From positions 87,848 through 151,847 of the forward strand of contig NZ_JNNU01000016.1 of NCBI RefSeq assembly GCF_000732195.1: a DNA stretch of 64,000 nucleotides, read 5' to 3'. Positions 42,336-51,301 of the stretch are shown here, in pieces. Source of the DNA: Neorhizobium vignae. GTDB taxonomy: Bacteria > Pseudomonadota > Alphaproteobacteria > Rhizobiales > Rhizobiaceae. Both the position numbers and the translations under genes were made by a program. The stretch's first letter is position 1. The number at the start of each line of letters is the position of its first letter. The notes under the pieces are model-generated. The model did not search any database, was not told where the DNA came from, and saw nothing but the letters and a program-made list of their open reading frames with translations.

Positions 42336-42812
42336 CTATACCCGGAACAGGCTGATGAGCGGCATATGCGCTTTGACGATCGGCGACTTCAGGACAACGA
42401 AGCTGAAATATTTGTCGATGCCGATATCCATATCGGTCAGACGCTCCATGATCGTCTGATATTCGCCGATACCGGCGGTGACGAATTTGAGCATATAGTC
42501 GTACCCGCCCGACACCAGGTGGCATTCGATCACCTGATCGACTTTTTCCACGGCTGCGAGAAAACGCGCGAAGTCGATCTGCCGATGGTTCTTGAGTGTG
42601 ACCTCGGTGAAGACCGTCAAGGTCTGGCCAAGCTTGCCGATATTGATCTGGGCCGAATAACCCTCGATATAGCCTTCTTGCTGAAGCTTCTTGACGCGCA
42701 TCAGGCAGGGGCTGGGTGAAAGATTGACCAGCTCGGCAAGCTCGACATTGGTGATGCGGCCGTTCTTCTGCAACTCGTAGAGGATCTTGATGTCGATACG
42801 ATCGAGCTTCAC
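42336..42812 (-). CDS. Lrp/AsnC family transcriptional regulator
   Basis: 158 residues. The N-terminal helix-turn-helix reads LDRIDIKILYELQKNGRITN then LAELVNLSPSPCLMRVKKLQ. The C-terminal RAM (effector-binding) domain contains VSGGYDYMLKFVTAGIGEYQ. The start is the GTG at 42812, eight bases from GGGAGG; an in-frame ATG at 42839 has no ribosome site. Lrp-type regulators commonly sense the amino acid whose uptake or breakdown they control. It is divergent from the flavoprotein gene at 43046 and convergent with the importer operon. Confidence 0.92.
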   Translation of the reverse strand: MKLDRIDIKILYELQKNGRITNVELAELVNLSPSPCLMRVKKLQQEGYIEGYSAQINIGKLGQTLTVFTEVTLKNHRQIDFARFLAAVEKVDQVIECHLVSGGYDYMLKFVTAGIGEYQTIMERLTDMDIGIDKYFSFVVLKSPIVKAHMPLISLFRV

Positions 42813-43045
42813 GAGGGCACCTCCCAACGGGAGCGGCATTTTATGCCGCAGATTTTCGAGATCGACTTTAACGCATTGGCTTGTCTTGTCTATTCCATTC
42901 TGCGCACGAACGGTCAGCACAATAAGTTGCATCATCGGCCATCAGCGGAATCTTGTGCGGTTCGAGGGGCGTGTGCGGTAACCTCGACGCGGGCTCCACC
43001 ATTATGCTGGCGCACCGACCCGTTTGCGCCAGGAGATTGATTATC

Positions 43046-44371
43046 ATGCCAGCACCGCTCACGCTCGTCGAAACCGACGCCCGACTGCCGCCTTCAGCCG
43101 ACGCGGTCGTCATCGGTGCCGGGATCGTCGGCGTCTTCACGGCCTATTATCTCGCAGGACGCGGCCTGAAGGTAGCGCTCATCGAAAAGGGGCGCGTCGG
43201 AGCCGAACAATCGAGCCGCAATTGGGGCTGGTGCCGGCAGCAGAACCGCGATGCGCGCGAACTTCCGATGGCGACCAAAAGCCTCGACCTGTGGGAACGT
43301 TTTGCCGCCGAGACCGGCGAGGATACCGGCTTCCGTCGCTGCGGTCTCCTCTATCTTAGCGACGACGAGGAAGAGCTGGCGGGCTGGGCCCGCTGGCGGG
43401 ATTTCGCCCGCACGGTGGGCGTCACCACCCACATGCTCGAAGGTGTCGAGGCAACCGAGCGCGGCAAGGCGACGCGACGCGCCTGGAAAGGCGGCGTGTA
43501 CTCGCCGACGGATGGGACCGCCGACCCCGCCAATGCTGCCCCGGCAGTCGCCCGCGCGATCGTAAGGCTGGGTGGGGCGGTGCTCCAGAACTGCGCGGCG
43601 CGCGGCATCGAGATGGAAGGTGGCAGGCTCTCGGCTGTGGTCACCGAACACGGCACGATCCGGACCAAGGTCGCAATCCTGGCCGGTGGGGCCTGGGCGT
43701 CGTCCTTCTGCCGCCAGCTCGGCATTCGGTTCCCACAGGCCTCGATCCGCTCCTCCATTCTCTCCGTCAGCCCCGGTGACGGGAACCTGCCGGATGCGCT
43801 CCACACCGCCCGCGTCTCGGCAACCCGCCGGGGTGACGGTGGCCACACGCTCGCCATCAGCGGGCGCGGACGGATCGACCTGACGGCCCAGAACATACGT
43901 TTCGCGGCGCAGTTCCTGCCGATGTTCATGCGCCGCTGGCGCAGCCTGTCGCCCGGGGGTCTTGAAGGTCTCCGCAGCGGTCATGAAAGCCTGACCCGCT
44001 GGCGACTGGACCGGCCGACGCCGATGGAGCATATGCGCATCCTCGATCCGGCGGTCGACGCGAGCACGATCAGGCTGACCTACGAGCGTGCCGTCGAATT
44101 GCTGCCGGCCATCGGCGGGCGCCGCATCACTGCGAGCTGGGCCGGCTACATCGATTCGACCCCGGACGGGGTTCCGGCGATCGGCGAAGTCGCGGGTGTT
44201 CCGGGTTTCATTCTGGCCGCGGGGTTCAGCGGCCACGGTTTTGGTATCGGACCCGGCGCCGGCCATCTGATCGCCGACATCGTCACCGCCGCCACCCCGA
44301 TCGTCGATCCGCTACCCTATCATCCCAAACGTTTTCAAACCTCCGCCTGGGGAAAGGTGGCGGATTTCTGA
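43046..44371 (+). CDS. DAO-type FAD-dependent oxidoreductase (amino acid/opine oxidation)
   Basis: 441 residues. ADAVVIGAGIVGVFTAYYLA is the FAD-binding motif and EKGRVGAEQSSRNWGWCRQQ follows, a segment typical of the DadA/opine-oxidase-like DAO branch. The C-terminal GFSGHGFGIGPGAGHLIADI completes the FAD site. The start at 43046 follows AGGAG by ten bases. It is divergent from the Lrp gene, and the LysR gene follows 55 bases after its stop in the same direction. It probably dehydrogenates an imported amino compound, passing electrons to the membrane or to O2. Confidence 0.88.
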   Translation: MPAPLTLVETDARLPPSADAVVIGAGIVGVFTAYYLAGRGLKVALIEKGRVGAEQSSRNWGWCRQQNRDARELPMATKSLDLWERFAAETGEDTGFRRCGLLYLSDDEEELAGWARWRDFARTVGVTTHMLEGVEATERGKATRRAWKGGVYSPTDGTADPANAAPAVARAIVRLGGAVLQNCAARGIEMEGGRLSAVVTEHGTIRTKVAILAGGAWASSFCRQLGIRFPQASIRSSILSVSPGDGNLPDALHTARVSATRRGDGGHTLAISGRGRIDLTAQNIRFAAQFLPMFMRRWRSLSPGGLEGLRSGHESLTRWRLDRPTPMEHMRILDPAVDASTIRLTYERAVELLPAIGGRRITASWAGYIDSTPDGVPAIGEVAGVPGFILAAGFSGHGFGIGPGAGHLIADIVTAATPIVDPLPYHPKRFQTSAWGKVADF

Positions 44372-44426
44372 TCTTAGGGCCCAAACGCTAGAGTGAAACC
44401 CGCGAACCAAAGGACACGGTGATCGC

Positions 44427-45332
44427 ATGCAGGCACGCCAGCTCGAAGTCTTTTGCATGCTCATGCGGACCGGGACGGTGACCGGCGCTGCGGCGATGCT
44501 CAACATATCGCAGCCGGCGCTCAGCCAGATCCTGCTGCATGCGGAAGACCAGCTGGGTTTCAAGCTTTTCAACCGGGTTCGCGGAAAGCTGGTTCCGACC
44601 CGGGAGGCCGAAGAGCTCTATCCAGAATGCGAACGGATTTTTTCGGAGCTCGGCGCCCTTCGCCGCCGCACCACGGACATGCGTTTCGGCCGCACCGGGC
44701 TGATCCGGGTCGCTGCGTCGGCACCGCCGGCGATGTCGATCGTACCCAAGGCGCTTCTGTCGTTCCGTGCGGCCCATCCCGATATCGTCGTGCGCTCGCT
44801 GATCGCCCCATTGGTCAACGTCGTCGACATGATCCGCGACGGCGATGCGCCGCTCGGAATCGTGATGAACAACACGGCCCGTCCGGGCATCGAAGTCGAG
44901 ACACTCGGGCACACGCAACTTGTCTGCATCGTCCCTGAACACCATCGGCTGGCCGAATTGGATCGGATCGGCTTTGCCGACCTGCAGGACGAGACTTTGA
45001 TCTCCTACCGGGCAGGCACATTGCCGGGCCGCCTTCTGGTCAGCGCCGCGGCCGCGGAAATGCAGATATTCAACCCGGCGATCGAGATCGACATCTCGAT
45101 TACCGCTCTCCCCTTCGTCCGCGACGGCTTTGGTGTCGCAATCGTCGACGGGCTCCTGCCATGGCAGCAGTTCCCGGGTCTTGTCCTCAGGCCGTTGCGG
45201 CAGAAGATTTCGGTGCCGATTGCCCTGCTCACCAGCCGGGACCGGCCTTTGACCGGAAGCCATCTCGCCATGCGCGACGATCTGCGCGAAGCCTGTGCCA
45301 GCATCCTGAAGGCAAGCGGTCTGGAATCGTAG
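44427..45332 (+). CDS. LysR family regulator, OccR/NocR-like
   Basis: 301 residues. The N-terminus MQARQLEVFCMLMRTGTVTG then AAAMLNISQPALSQILLHAE is a LysR helix-turn-helix similar to OccR/NocR, regulators of opine catabolism in Agrobacterium. An effector domain follows from about residue 90 (GLIRVAASAPPAMSIVPKAL). It lies immediately downstream of the DAO flavoprotein and is convergent with the hydantoinase/flavoprotein operon (18 bases between stops). Either unit could be its target. Confidence 0.88.
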   Translation: MQARQLEVFCMLMRTGTVTGAAAMLNISQPALSQILLHAEDQLGFKLFNRVRGKLVPTREAEELYPECERIFSELGALRRRTTDMRFGRTGLIRVAASAPPAMSIVPKALLSFRAAHPDIVVRSLIAPLVNVVDMIRDGDAPLGIVMNNTARPGIEVETLGHTQLVCIVPEHHRLAELDRIGFADLQDETLISYRAGTLPGRLLVSAAAAEMQIFNPAIEIDISITALPFVRDGFGVAIVDGLLPWQQFPGLVLRPLRQKISVPIALLTSRDRPLTGSHLAMRDDLREACASILKASGLES

Positions 45333-45349
45333 GCCTTCTAGCAAACCGG

Positions 45350-46717
45350 TCAGGTATCGCGAACCCAGAGGCCGATCGGCAGGGGCCTGGCAGGCGCCTG
45401 TTCGCGGAGCCGTCCCGCATCACGAACCCTGATACAGGCCGTGTCGGCGATCAGCTCGGCACCGGCGAGTTGGCAGTAACGCCCCTGGCAGCGCCCCATT
45501 CCGATGCGTACCAGCGATTTGACCCGGTTGGCTTCGCCCCCACCGTAGATGACGCTCTCGCGCAACTGGCCTGCCGTCACCCCTTCGCAGCGGCAGACGA
45601 CCGTATCGTCCGGAACGGCGCGGACCATTTCGCCCGGCCAGGGAAAGGCGCGCGCCATGGCGCGGGCAAAACGTTCGTAGCGGCCCAACCGGCGCAGATC
45701 CGACGTCGCGTCCGGCGAAGCAAGGCCCATGTCGGCAAGGCAGGCGGTCGCGGCAAGCCGACCGGCTAGCTCCGCCCCGTCCGCACCGAGAATTCTCAAG
45801 GTATCACCGGCCAGATAAAGTCCCCCGGCCGCCCTGCCCATCCGGTCGGTCCGGGGCAACCATTGCGACCAGCTTTCGTCGTAATCGAACGTGCAGCCTG
45901 CCAGGCCCGCGAGCTGCGTTTCGGCGCGCAGGTGCCAGCCGAGGCCGACCATGTCGCATTCCGTCACATGCGCCCGGCCGCAAGCATCACGCCAGCACAG
46001 GCCGACGGGGCCGCGTTCGTCGGTCTCGATCCGATCCAAGGTCACGCCGGCATGATAAAGCCGGCCGAGCTTTGCCCGCATCAGCAGACCGCGCAGGACC
46101 AGGCTCGGCCTTGTCAGCATGCCCGGAAGACCTGCCGCCTGGTTGCGGATCGAGGACGTATCGAGGATCGCGGCGATTTTGGCGCCGGCTTTCAGCAACT
46201 GGGTCGCGACGAGTGTCAGCAGCGGTCCCGAACCGGCAAGAACGATCCGGCTGCCGAGGGCGACGCCCTGCGCCTTCAGGGCGATCTGGGCGGCTCCGAG
46301 GCCGTAGACACCCGGCGCCTGCCAGCCGGGGATCGGCGCCAGGCGATCCATGGCGCCGGTGGCAAGGATCAGCCGGTCGCAAGTGAAATCCTTGCGACCG
46401 GCGGGCGTCAGCGCCTGCAGAAAATCGTCGGCGATCGTCAGGACCGAACTTTGCGGATGATAGTCGATCTGTCCGGCGGCGGCCATGCGGTCGAACACCG
46501 TATGAAGTTCCACGGCCTTGCGGGCTTCCGATCCGTAGAGCTGTTCCGGCGATCGCACGAAGCCTGGTGGCGGGCGTCGATAGATCTGGCCGCCGGCTTT
46601 GATGCCCTCGTCGATGACTACGGGCCTGACCCCGGCCTGGACCAGACGCTCGGCGGCGCGGATACCGGCCGGGCCGGCACCGACGATCACCACCTTTTCA
46701 GCGCCCGGTGCCGTCAT
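45350..46717 (-). CDS. FAD/[2Fe-2S] oxidoreductase subunit related to OoxA/NoxA/HcnB
   Basis: 455 residues. VVIVGAGPAGIRAAERLVQA near the N-terminus binds FAD and LAGSGPLLTLVATQLL is a second dinucleotide-binding motif. The C-terminal segment TVVCRCEGVTAGQL followed by MGRCQGRYC provides four Cys for a BFD-like [2Fe-2S] cluster. This architecture is that of the A subunit of octopine/nopaline oxidases and of HcnB. The ATG at 46717 overlaps the stop of the preceding [2Fe-2S] gene (ATGA); an ATG two codons earlier is less likely. It is the last gene of the coupled minus-strand operon that begins with hydantoinase A. Confidence 0.9.
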   Translation of the reverse strand: MTAPGAEKVVIVGAGPAGIRAAERLVQAGVRPVVIDEGIKAGGQIYRRPPPGFVRSPEQLYGSEARKAVELHTVFDRMAAAGQIDYHPQSSVLTIADDFLQALTPAGRKDFTCDRLILATGAMDRLAPIPGWQAPGVYGLGAAQIALKAQGVALGSRIVLAGSGPLLTLVATQLLKAGAKIAAILDTSSIRNQAAGLPGMLTRPSLVLRGLLMRAKLGRLYHAGVTLDRIETDERGPVGLCWRDACGRAHVTECDMVGLGWHLRAETQLAGLAGCTFDYDESWSQWLPRTDRMGRAAGGLYLAGDTLRILGADGAELAGRLAATACLADMGLASPDATSDLRRLGRYERFARAMARAFPWPGEMVRAVPDDTVVCRCEGVTAGQLRESVIYGGGEANRVKSLVRIGMGRCQGRYCQLAGAELIADTACIRVRDAGRLREQAPARPLPIGLWVRDT

Positions 46718-47037
46718 GGCCATGTTTCCGGCGGCACGGTCCGCAATTGCATGCCGTCTGCGATCAATGTCGAACAGGCCCGCAGCCGCCCGCCGTCTTC
46801 CTGCCATAACCAGCAATCCTGGCAGGCTCCCATCAGACAGAAACCGGCTCGTTTCTCCCGGCCGAATTCCGACTGCCGCACGGCAGATGCGGAGATCAGG
46901 ACGGCGGTGAGCACCGTGTCGCCGGCCAGGGCTTGGCAATCGGCGCCATCCAGCCGGAACCGAACCTGCGGCCTGCCCTTTTCGGCAAGGCGCACAATCC
47001 GTCCCCCGAGAGCGGCAGGCTGCAATTCCGATGTCAT
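46714..47037 (-). CDS. Small [2Fe-2S] ferredoxin-like subunit (HcnA/OoxC type)
   Basis: 107 residues. The cluster ligands are Cys in FCLMGACQDCWLW (CX4CX2C) and a fourth Cys in RLRACST, the plant-type ferredoxin arrangement found in the small subunits of HcnABC and opine-oxidase-like complexes. It lies between the hydantoinase B and flavoprotein genes with ATGA overlaps on both sides (47034-47037 and 46714-46717), so it is surely made together with them. It would carry electrons between the FAD subunits. Confidence 0.88.
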   Translation of the reverse strand: MTSELQPAALGGRIVRLAEKGRPQVRFRLDGADCQALAGDTVLTAVLISASAVRQSEFGREKRAGFCLMGACQDCWLWQEDGGRLRACSTLIADGMQLRTVPPETWP

Positions 47038-49022
47038 TCGGCAGCCTCTTTCCGTGCCTCGGCGGGGCTTGGCATGTTCGTGAAACGCGCGCGCACATCT
47101 GCGAACGCGGCGGCCACGCCTTCAGCCCCGACCCGACCCTTCATCCGGCGGAAAATCTCCGTCTTGGTGAAGAAGCGCCAATGGATGGGAAGGCCCTGCA
47201 GCAGGTCGGTCAGCAGGTCGTAGGCCTCCGGCGTCCATTGCGTCTCGTAACCTTCGCGCTCGGGACCATAGTGAAAGTGTCCCGTCGGCGCGCTTCGAGC
47301 GGTCCTTATCTTTTCGGTTTCAGCCTCATCCACCATGCCGTCGCGGATGACGACGCCGTAATCACGTTCGGCAGCTTCGGAGGAAACGTAGCCGCGGGCG
47401 ACGTCCTGCGCCACGCGCCAGGTCTCGCGCTCGATCGGGTTGCCGCGCCCGCCGCCGCCGGCCGAGCGGATCTCGAGGACATCGCCGGGCTGCAGAATCG
47501 TGGTATCGATATTGCCGAGCCGCTGGAAGTCGTCGCGGCCGGGGTTCAGCACCATGTCGGACAGGCCGGCGGCCCTGCCGCCCAGCGTGCCCCAGGGGCG
47601 GAAGAAGCTGCGGTCGCGGTTGCGTGCGGTGATACGGCTGCCGGGCGAAAAGACCCGGAAGGCCATTTCGGTCGCCAGCCCACCGCGCCAGCGTCCGGCA
47701 CCGCCGCTGTCCTTTGCCAGGCCATATTTGACGAACTCGATCGGCACTTCCGTCTCGGTGATCTCGATCGGGGTATTCTTGAGATAGGCGGCATCGGCGC
47801 CGGAGCCGTTGGTACCATCGCGGTGGGGCATGCCACCGCCGCCGCCCACCACCGGATTGACGGCGGCGATCACGGTGCGGCCGTTCCGTTCGTCCGTCGT
47901 CATGACGTTGACGATGCAGTTGTTGCCTGCCGGTGCGGCCGGCAGCTTTTCAGGCACAGCCTGGCAGAAGGCGCCGAAAATGACGGAGCGCAACCGCGCG
48001 CAGGTGAGCGAGCGCATGCCGACGGCAGCCGGCGCGATCGGGTTGAGCACGCTGCCCTTTGGCGTGATGCAGGTGAAGGGTCGGGTCAGGCCGGTATTGA
48101 GGAGGATCTTCGGGTTCAACGTGTAAAGTACGTAATAGACACCGACGAGAAGCATCGTATGGCGCGGATCGCCGCCCGAGGGGACATTGAGCGAAGAGCC
48201 GAGCTGCGGATCGGAACCGGTGAAATCGAGGATCGCCTCGTCGCCCCGGATCGTCAGCGTCAGCTTCAGGCGGCACGGGTTGGCTTCGACCGAATCCTCG
48301 TCGGCATAATCGACGAATTCCCAGGTTCCGTCCGGCATCGCGCTCAGAAGATCGCGCGCCTGCGCTTCGGCATGGTCGAGCAGGACCTCGGTGCCTTCGA
48401 GAAAGGCTTGCCTGCCGAATTTCTCGACCATGGCGAGGATCTTGCGTTCGCCCGTATTGAGCGCACCGACCAGGGCTTTCATGTCGCCGATATTGAGATC
48501 GGGCTTGCGGACATTGGTGGTCATGATCTTAAGAATGTCTTCGTCGAAAACCCCCTCGTTGACCAGTTTCATCGGCGGGAAGCGGATGCCTTCCTGGTGG
48601 ATTTCCGTCAGCGCGCGCGACAGGGAGGCCGGCACCGCGCCGCCCATGTCGGTGTTGTGGATGTGACCGCCGGTCCAGGCGATGATCTCGCCATCGTAGA
48701 AGACCGGTTTCCACAAATGGGTGTCCGGCGCGTGTGTCGCCACGAAGCAGGAATAGGGATCGTTGGTGAATGCCACGTCGCCGGGCTTGTAGTCGTCGAT
48801 CATCGCGATCGCCCGGGTATAGGTGAGGCCCGGATACCAGGTCGCGCCCAGTCCCATCGGCACGCCGAACGTCTCGCCTTTGCGGTTGATCAGCATGACC
48901 GTGAAGTCTTCCGTCTCCTTGACGAAAGCGGAATGCGCGGTCCGCTGCAGCGTATAGGCCATGTTTTCGGCGGCGGCGCGGGTGTGATTGGCAAACACCT
49001 GAAGGTTCAAGGGATCGAACAT
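47034..49022 (-). CDS. Hydantoinase B/oxoprolinase family protein
   Basis: 662 residues of the hydantoinase/oxoprolinase B family. The N-terminal SVFANHTRAAAENMA-like segment (LQVFANHTRAAAENMAYTLQ), the GHIHNTDMGGAVP motif and the glycine-rich NPVVGGGGGMPHRDGTNG segment are family features. Together with subunit A it forms an ATP-dependent enzyme opening a lactam, hydantoin or 5-oxoproline ring, or carboxylating a ketone in related enzymes. It follows subunit A by six bases and overlaps the [2Fe-2S] gene by four. The last 60 residues include FFTKTEIFRRMKGRVGAEG, a C-terminal extension not typical of short family members. Confidence 0.92.
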   Translation of the reverse strand: MFDPLNLQVFANHTRAAAENMAYTLQRTAHSAFVKETEDFTVMLINRKGETFGVPMGLGATWYPGLTYTRAIAMIDDYKPGDVAFTNDPYSCFVATHAPDTHLWKPVFYDGEIIAWTGGHIHNTDMGGAVPASLSRALTEIHQEGIRFPPMKLVNEGVFDEDILKIMTTNVRKPDLNIGDMKALVGALNTGERKILAMVEKFGRQAFLEGTEVLLDHAEAQARDLLSAMPDGTWEFVDYADEDSVEANPCRLKLTLTIRGDEAILDFTGSDPQLGSSLNVPSGGDPRHTMLLVGVYYVLYTLNPKILLNTGLTRPFTCITPKGSVLNPIAPAAVGMRSLTCARLRSVIFGAFCQAVPEKLPAAPAGNNCIVNVMTTDERNGRTVIAAVNPVVGGGGGMPHRDGTNGSGADAAYLKNTPIEITETEVPIEFVKYGLAKDSGGAGRWRGGLATEMAFRVFSPGSRITARNRDRSFFRPWGTLGGRAAGLSDMVLNPGRDDFQRLGNIDTTILQPGDVLEIRSAGGGGRGNPIERETWRVAQDVARGYVSSEAAERDYGVVIRDGMVDEAETEKIRTARSAPTGHFHYGPEREGYETQWTPEAYDLLTDLLQGLPIHWRFFTKTEIFRRMKGRVGAEGVAAAFADVRARFTNMPSPAEARKEAAE

Positions 49023-49028
49023 GGGCCA

Positions 49029-51113
49029 TTACTCCGAAAAGGTGAGATGCAGGTTCAGTTGACGATCGACCTCGACATGTGCGCCGCTCGGGATTGCAAA
49101 GGTCGTATCTTCCTGGGCAACGACCGCCGGGCCGGCGAAGCGGCTGCCGGGACGCAGGCGATCACGCCGATAGAGGCCGATCCACTCGAAGCTCTTTCCG
49201 GTAAAGACCGGGATCTCGCGCTCGGGAATAGCCGCCTCACCGTCTTCGCGGGCATTGACCGGGATTTCCAGTGCCGGGCCGGCCCCGATTGCCGAAAGAC
49301 GCAGATTGACGATCTCGATCGCTCCGTCCGGATCATGGAAGTCGTAGAGCCGGGCATGCATGGCATGGAAGGCCTCCTCGATGGCACCGAGCTTGCTCTC
49401 GGCGATCCAGGCTGGCTGGATTGGCACTTCGATCTCGAAGCTTTGGCCGACATAACGCATGTCGGCGGAGACATTGAGCGTCGCAGCACCGGCATGCCCC
49501 TGCTTGGCGAGCCAGTTGCGCCCCTCGAGGGCAAGCGCGTCCAGCGCCTCGCGCATCTGCGGTGCGGCCTCGTCGGAGAGATGGGTAAACACCGTACGGA
49601 TGAAGTCGCCGCGCAGATCTGCCACCAGCCCCCCGAGCGCCGAGACAACACCCGGGCGCGGTGCGCCGATCACCTTCGCCATATGAAATTCGCGGGCGAG
49701 GAACGCGCCGAGCATCGGGCCGCCGCCGCCGAACGGCATCAGCGTGAATTCCCTGAGATCGACGCCGGCGCGCGATGCGAGCTTCTCGACCTCGACGAAC
49801 ATTTCCGAGATGGCGATGTCGATGATGGCCTGGGCAGCCTCCTCCGCGCTCCGGCCTATCTTTTCAGCGAGCCGCGTGACGGCCGCGCGGGCAAGACCGA
49901 CGTCGATCTGCAGCTGCCCGTAGGCCATCTGGCTGTGACCGAGCCAGCCGCAGACGGCCATGGCGTCGGTCACGGTCGCCTGTTCTCCGCCACGTCCGTA
50001 ACAGGCCGGTCCAGGTGTCGAGCCCGCCGATTCCGGTCCGACCCGCAACACGCCCTGCGCATCGACGCTGGCGATGGAACCGCCGCCGACGCCGATCGAG
50101 CTGACCGACACGGACGGGATATGCAACGGGAACTCGCCGACCAGTTCGCCCGTGCCGAATTGCGGTTCGCCGTCGATGATCAGCGCAAAGTCGGCCGAGG
50201 TGCCGCCGATATCGAGGGTAAGGATATGCTTCTCGCCGGCACGACGCGCGAGCCAGGCGGCGCCTGTGACACCGGAGGCCGTGCCGGACAACAGCATCTG
50301 CACGCAGGACCGCTTGCCTTCGTCGGCATTCATCACACCGCCGTTCGACTTGGTCAGCAGCGCCGGTGCCGTCACGCCACGTGACAACAGCTTTTCCTCG
50401 AGCGCGGTCAGATAACCGGCGACACGCGGATGGACGTAACCGTTGAGGATGGCAGTGGTGGTCCGCTCGTATTCGCGGATCACCGGCCAGACCTCGCTCG
50501 ACGTGAAGACGAAGAGTTCGGGGGCGATCCGGCCGATTTCCTGCTTGACCGCCACCTCATGGATGTCGGTGCGCCACGAATGCAGGAAGGAGACAATGAT
50601 GCCGGCGGCGCCATTGGCCTTGGCCTTTGCGACCGCTGCCGCAACCGCCTCCAGATCCGGCGCCTCGATCTCGCTGCCATCCGCCCGCAGGCGAGCGGGG
50701 ATGCCGAAGATCATGTCGCGGGCGATGAGTTGGTCCGGCCGGGAGCAGAACAGGGAATAGACGTCCGGCATCCGCAACCGCGCCAGCTCGATGACGTCTT
50801 CGAAGCCGGCATTGGTCATCAGCGCCAGCGACACGCCGCGACGCTGGATCACGGTGTTGATGCCGACGGTCGTCCCGTGGACAAAACGGCTGACGGCTGC
50901 CGGTTCGAGCCCTTCCCGTTCGGCCAGAAGCGACAGTCCCGTCATGAGTTCCGCACCCGGATCGTCCGGTGTCGTCAGAACCTTGAGCGAGGCCACCCGG
51001 CCGGATCGCGTTTCCAGCGCACAGAAATCGATGAAGGTCCCGCCGATATCGACGCCGATCTTCCAGTCCTGCTGATCGCTGGTTGCTTTGCCGGGCGCGG
51101 CCGCACTGTCCAT
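49029..51113 (-). CDS. Hydantoinase A/oxoprolinase family protein
   Basis: 694 residues. WKIGVDIGGTFIDFCALETR is the N-terminal phosphate-binding loop of the ASKHA-like fold and LTLDIGGTSADFALIIDG the second; RFVHGTTVGINTVIQRRG is also conserved. The protein binds ATP and works with the B subunit on a cyclic amide or related substrate. The start at 51113 (MDSAAAPGK) has a weak AAAGGA site ten bases upstream; the frame is open to 51197 but those residues look non-conserved and would cover the divergent control region. First gene of the four-gene coupled operon. Confidence 0.92.
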   Translation of the reverse strand: MDSAAAPGKATSDQQDWKIGVDIGGTFIDFCALETRSGRVASLKVLTTPDDPGAELMTGLSLLAEREGLEPAAVSRFVHGTTVGINTVIQRRGVSLALMTNAGFEDVIELARLRMPDVYSLFCSRPDQLIARDMIFGIPARLRADGSEIEAPDLEAVAAAVAKAKANGAAGIIVSFLHSWRTDIHEVAVKQEIGRIAPELFVFTSSEVWPVIREYERTTTAILNGYVHPRVAGYLTALEEKLLSRGVTAPALLTKSNGGVMNADEGKRSCVQMLLSGTASGVTGAAWLARRAGEKHILTLDIGGTSADFALIIDGEPQFGTGELVGEFPLHIPSVSVSSIGVGGGSIASVDAQGVLRVGPESAGSTPGPACYGRGGEQATVTDAMAVCGWLGHSQMAYGQLQIDVGLARAAVTRLAEKIGRSAEEAAQAIIDIAISEMFVEVEKLASRAGVDLREFTLMPFGGGGPMLGAFLAREFHMAKVIGAPRPGVVSALGGLVADLRGDFIRTVFTHLSDEAAPQMREALDALALEGRNWLAKQGHAGAATLNVSADMRYVGQSFEIEVPIQPAWIAESKLGAIEEAFHAMHARLYDFHDPDGAIEIVNLRLSAIGAGPALEIPVNAREDGEAAIPEREIPVFTGKSFEWIGLYRRDRLRPGSRFAGPAVVAQEDTTFAIPSGAHVEVDRQLNLHLTFSE

Positions 51114-51192
51114 GTCGCTAAGTCCTTTCCTGCTGCTTGTCCTGAAGCTGGCACGAATGGGCAAAGGCGGTCCAAGAGCGAAAAAGCCGCTG

Positions 51193-51247
51193 CCCATAAG
51201 TGCCGCTTATGCCTCGCGACGGGCGTCCCATAGGTCCGGCTTATGGG
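51193..51247. promoter_or_regulatory. Two tandem imperfect palindromes, candidate operators between divergent operons
   Basis: Site 1: CCCATAAG (51193-51200), five bases, CTTATGCC (51206-51213). Site 2: CCCATAGG (51227-51234), five bases, CTTATGGG (51240-51247). Both share the pattern CCCATAAG-N5-CTTATGGG and their centres are 34 bp apart, close to three helical turns. They lie between hydantoinase A and the divergent DAO-type gene. A dimeric regulator is expected, possibly the LysR at 44427; the protein is not identified. Confidence 0.7.
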
Positions 51248-51301
51248 AAGATGAAAACCTCGACTTTGACACCGGCCGGCCGCACCGGAATGGTGACGGG
51301 G

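Noticed and set aside
47031..50384. A 1117-codon open frame on the plus strand opposite the hydantoinase genes
   Set aside because: It lies antisense to two well-conserved genes; its product is rich in Arg, His, Asp and Gly as expected for a reverse-frame shadow in GC-rich DNA and has no family features.
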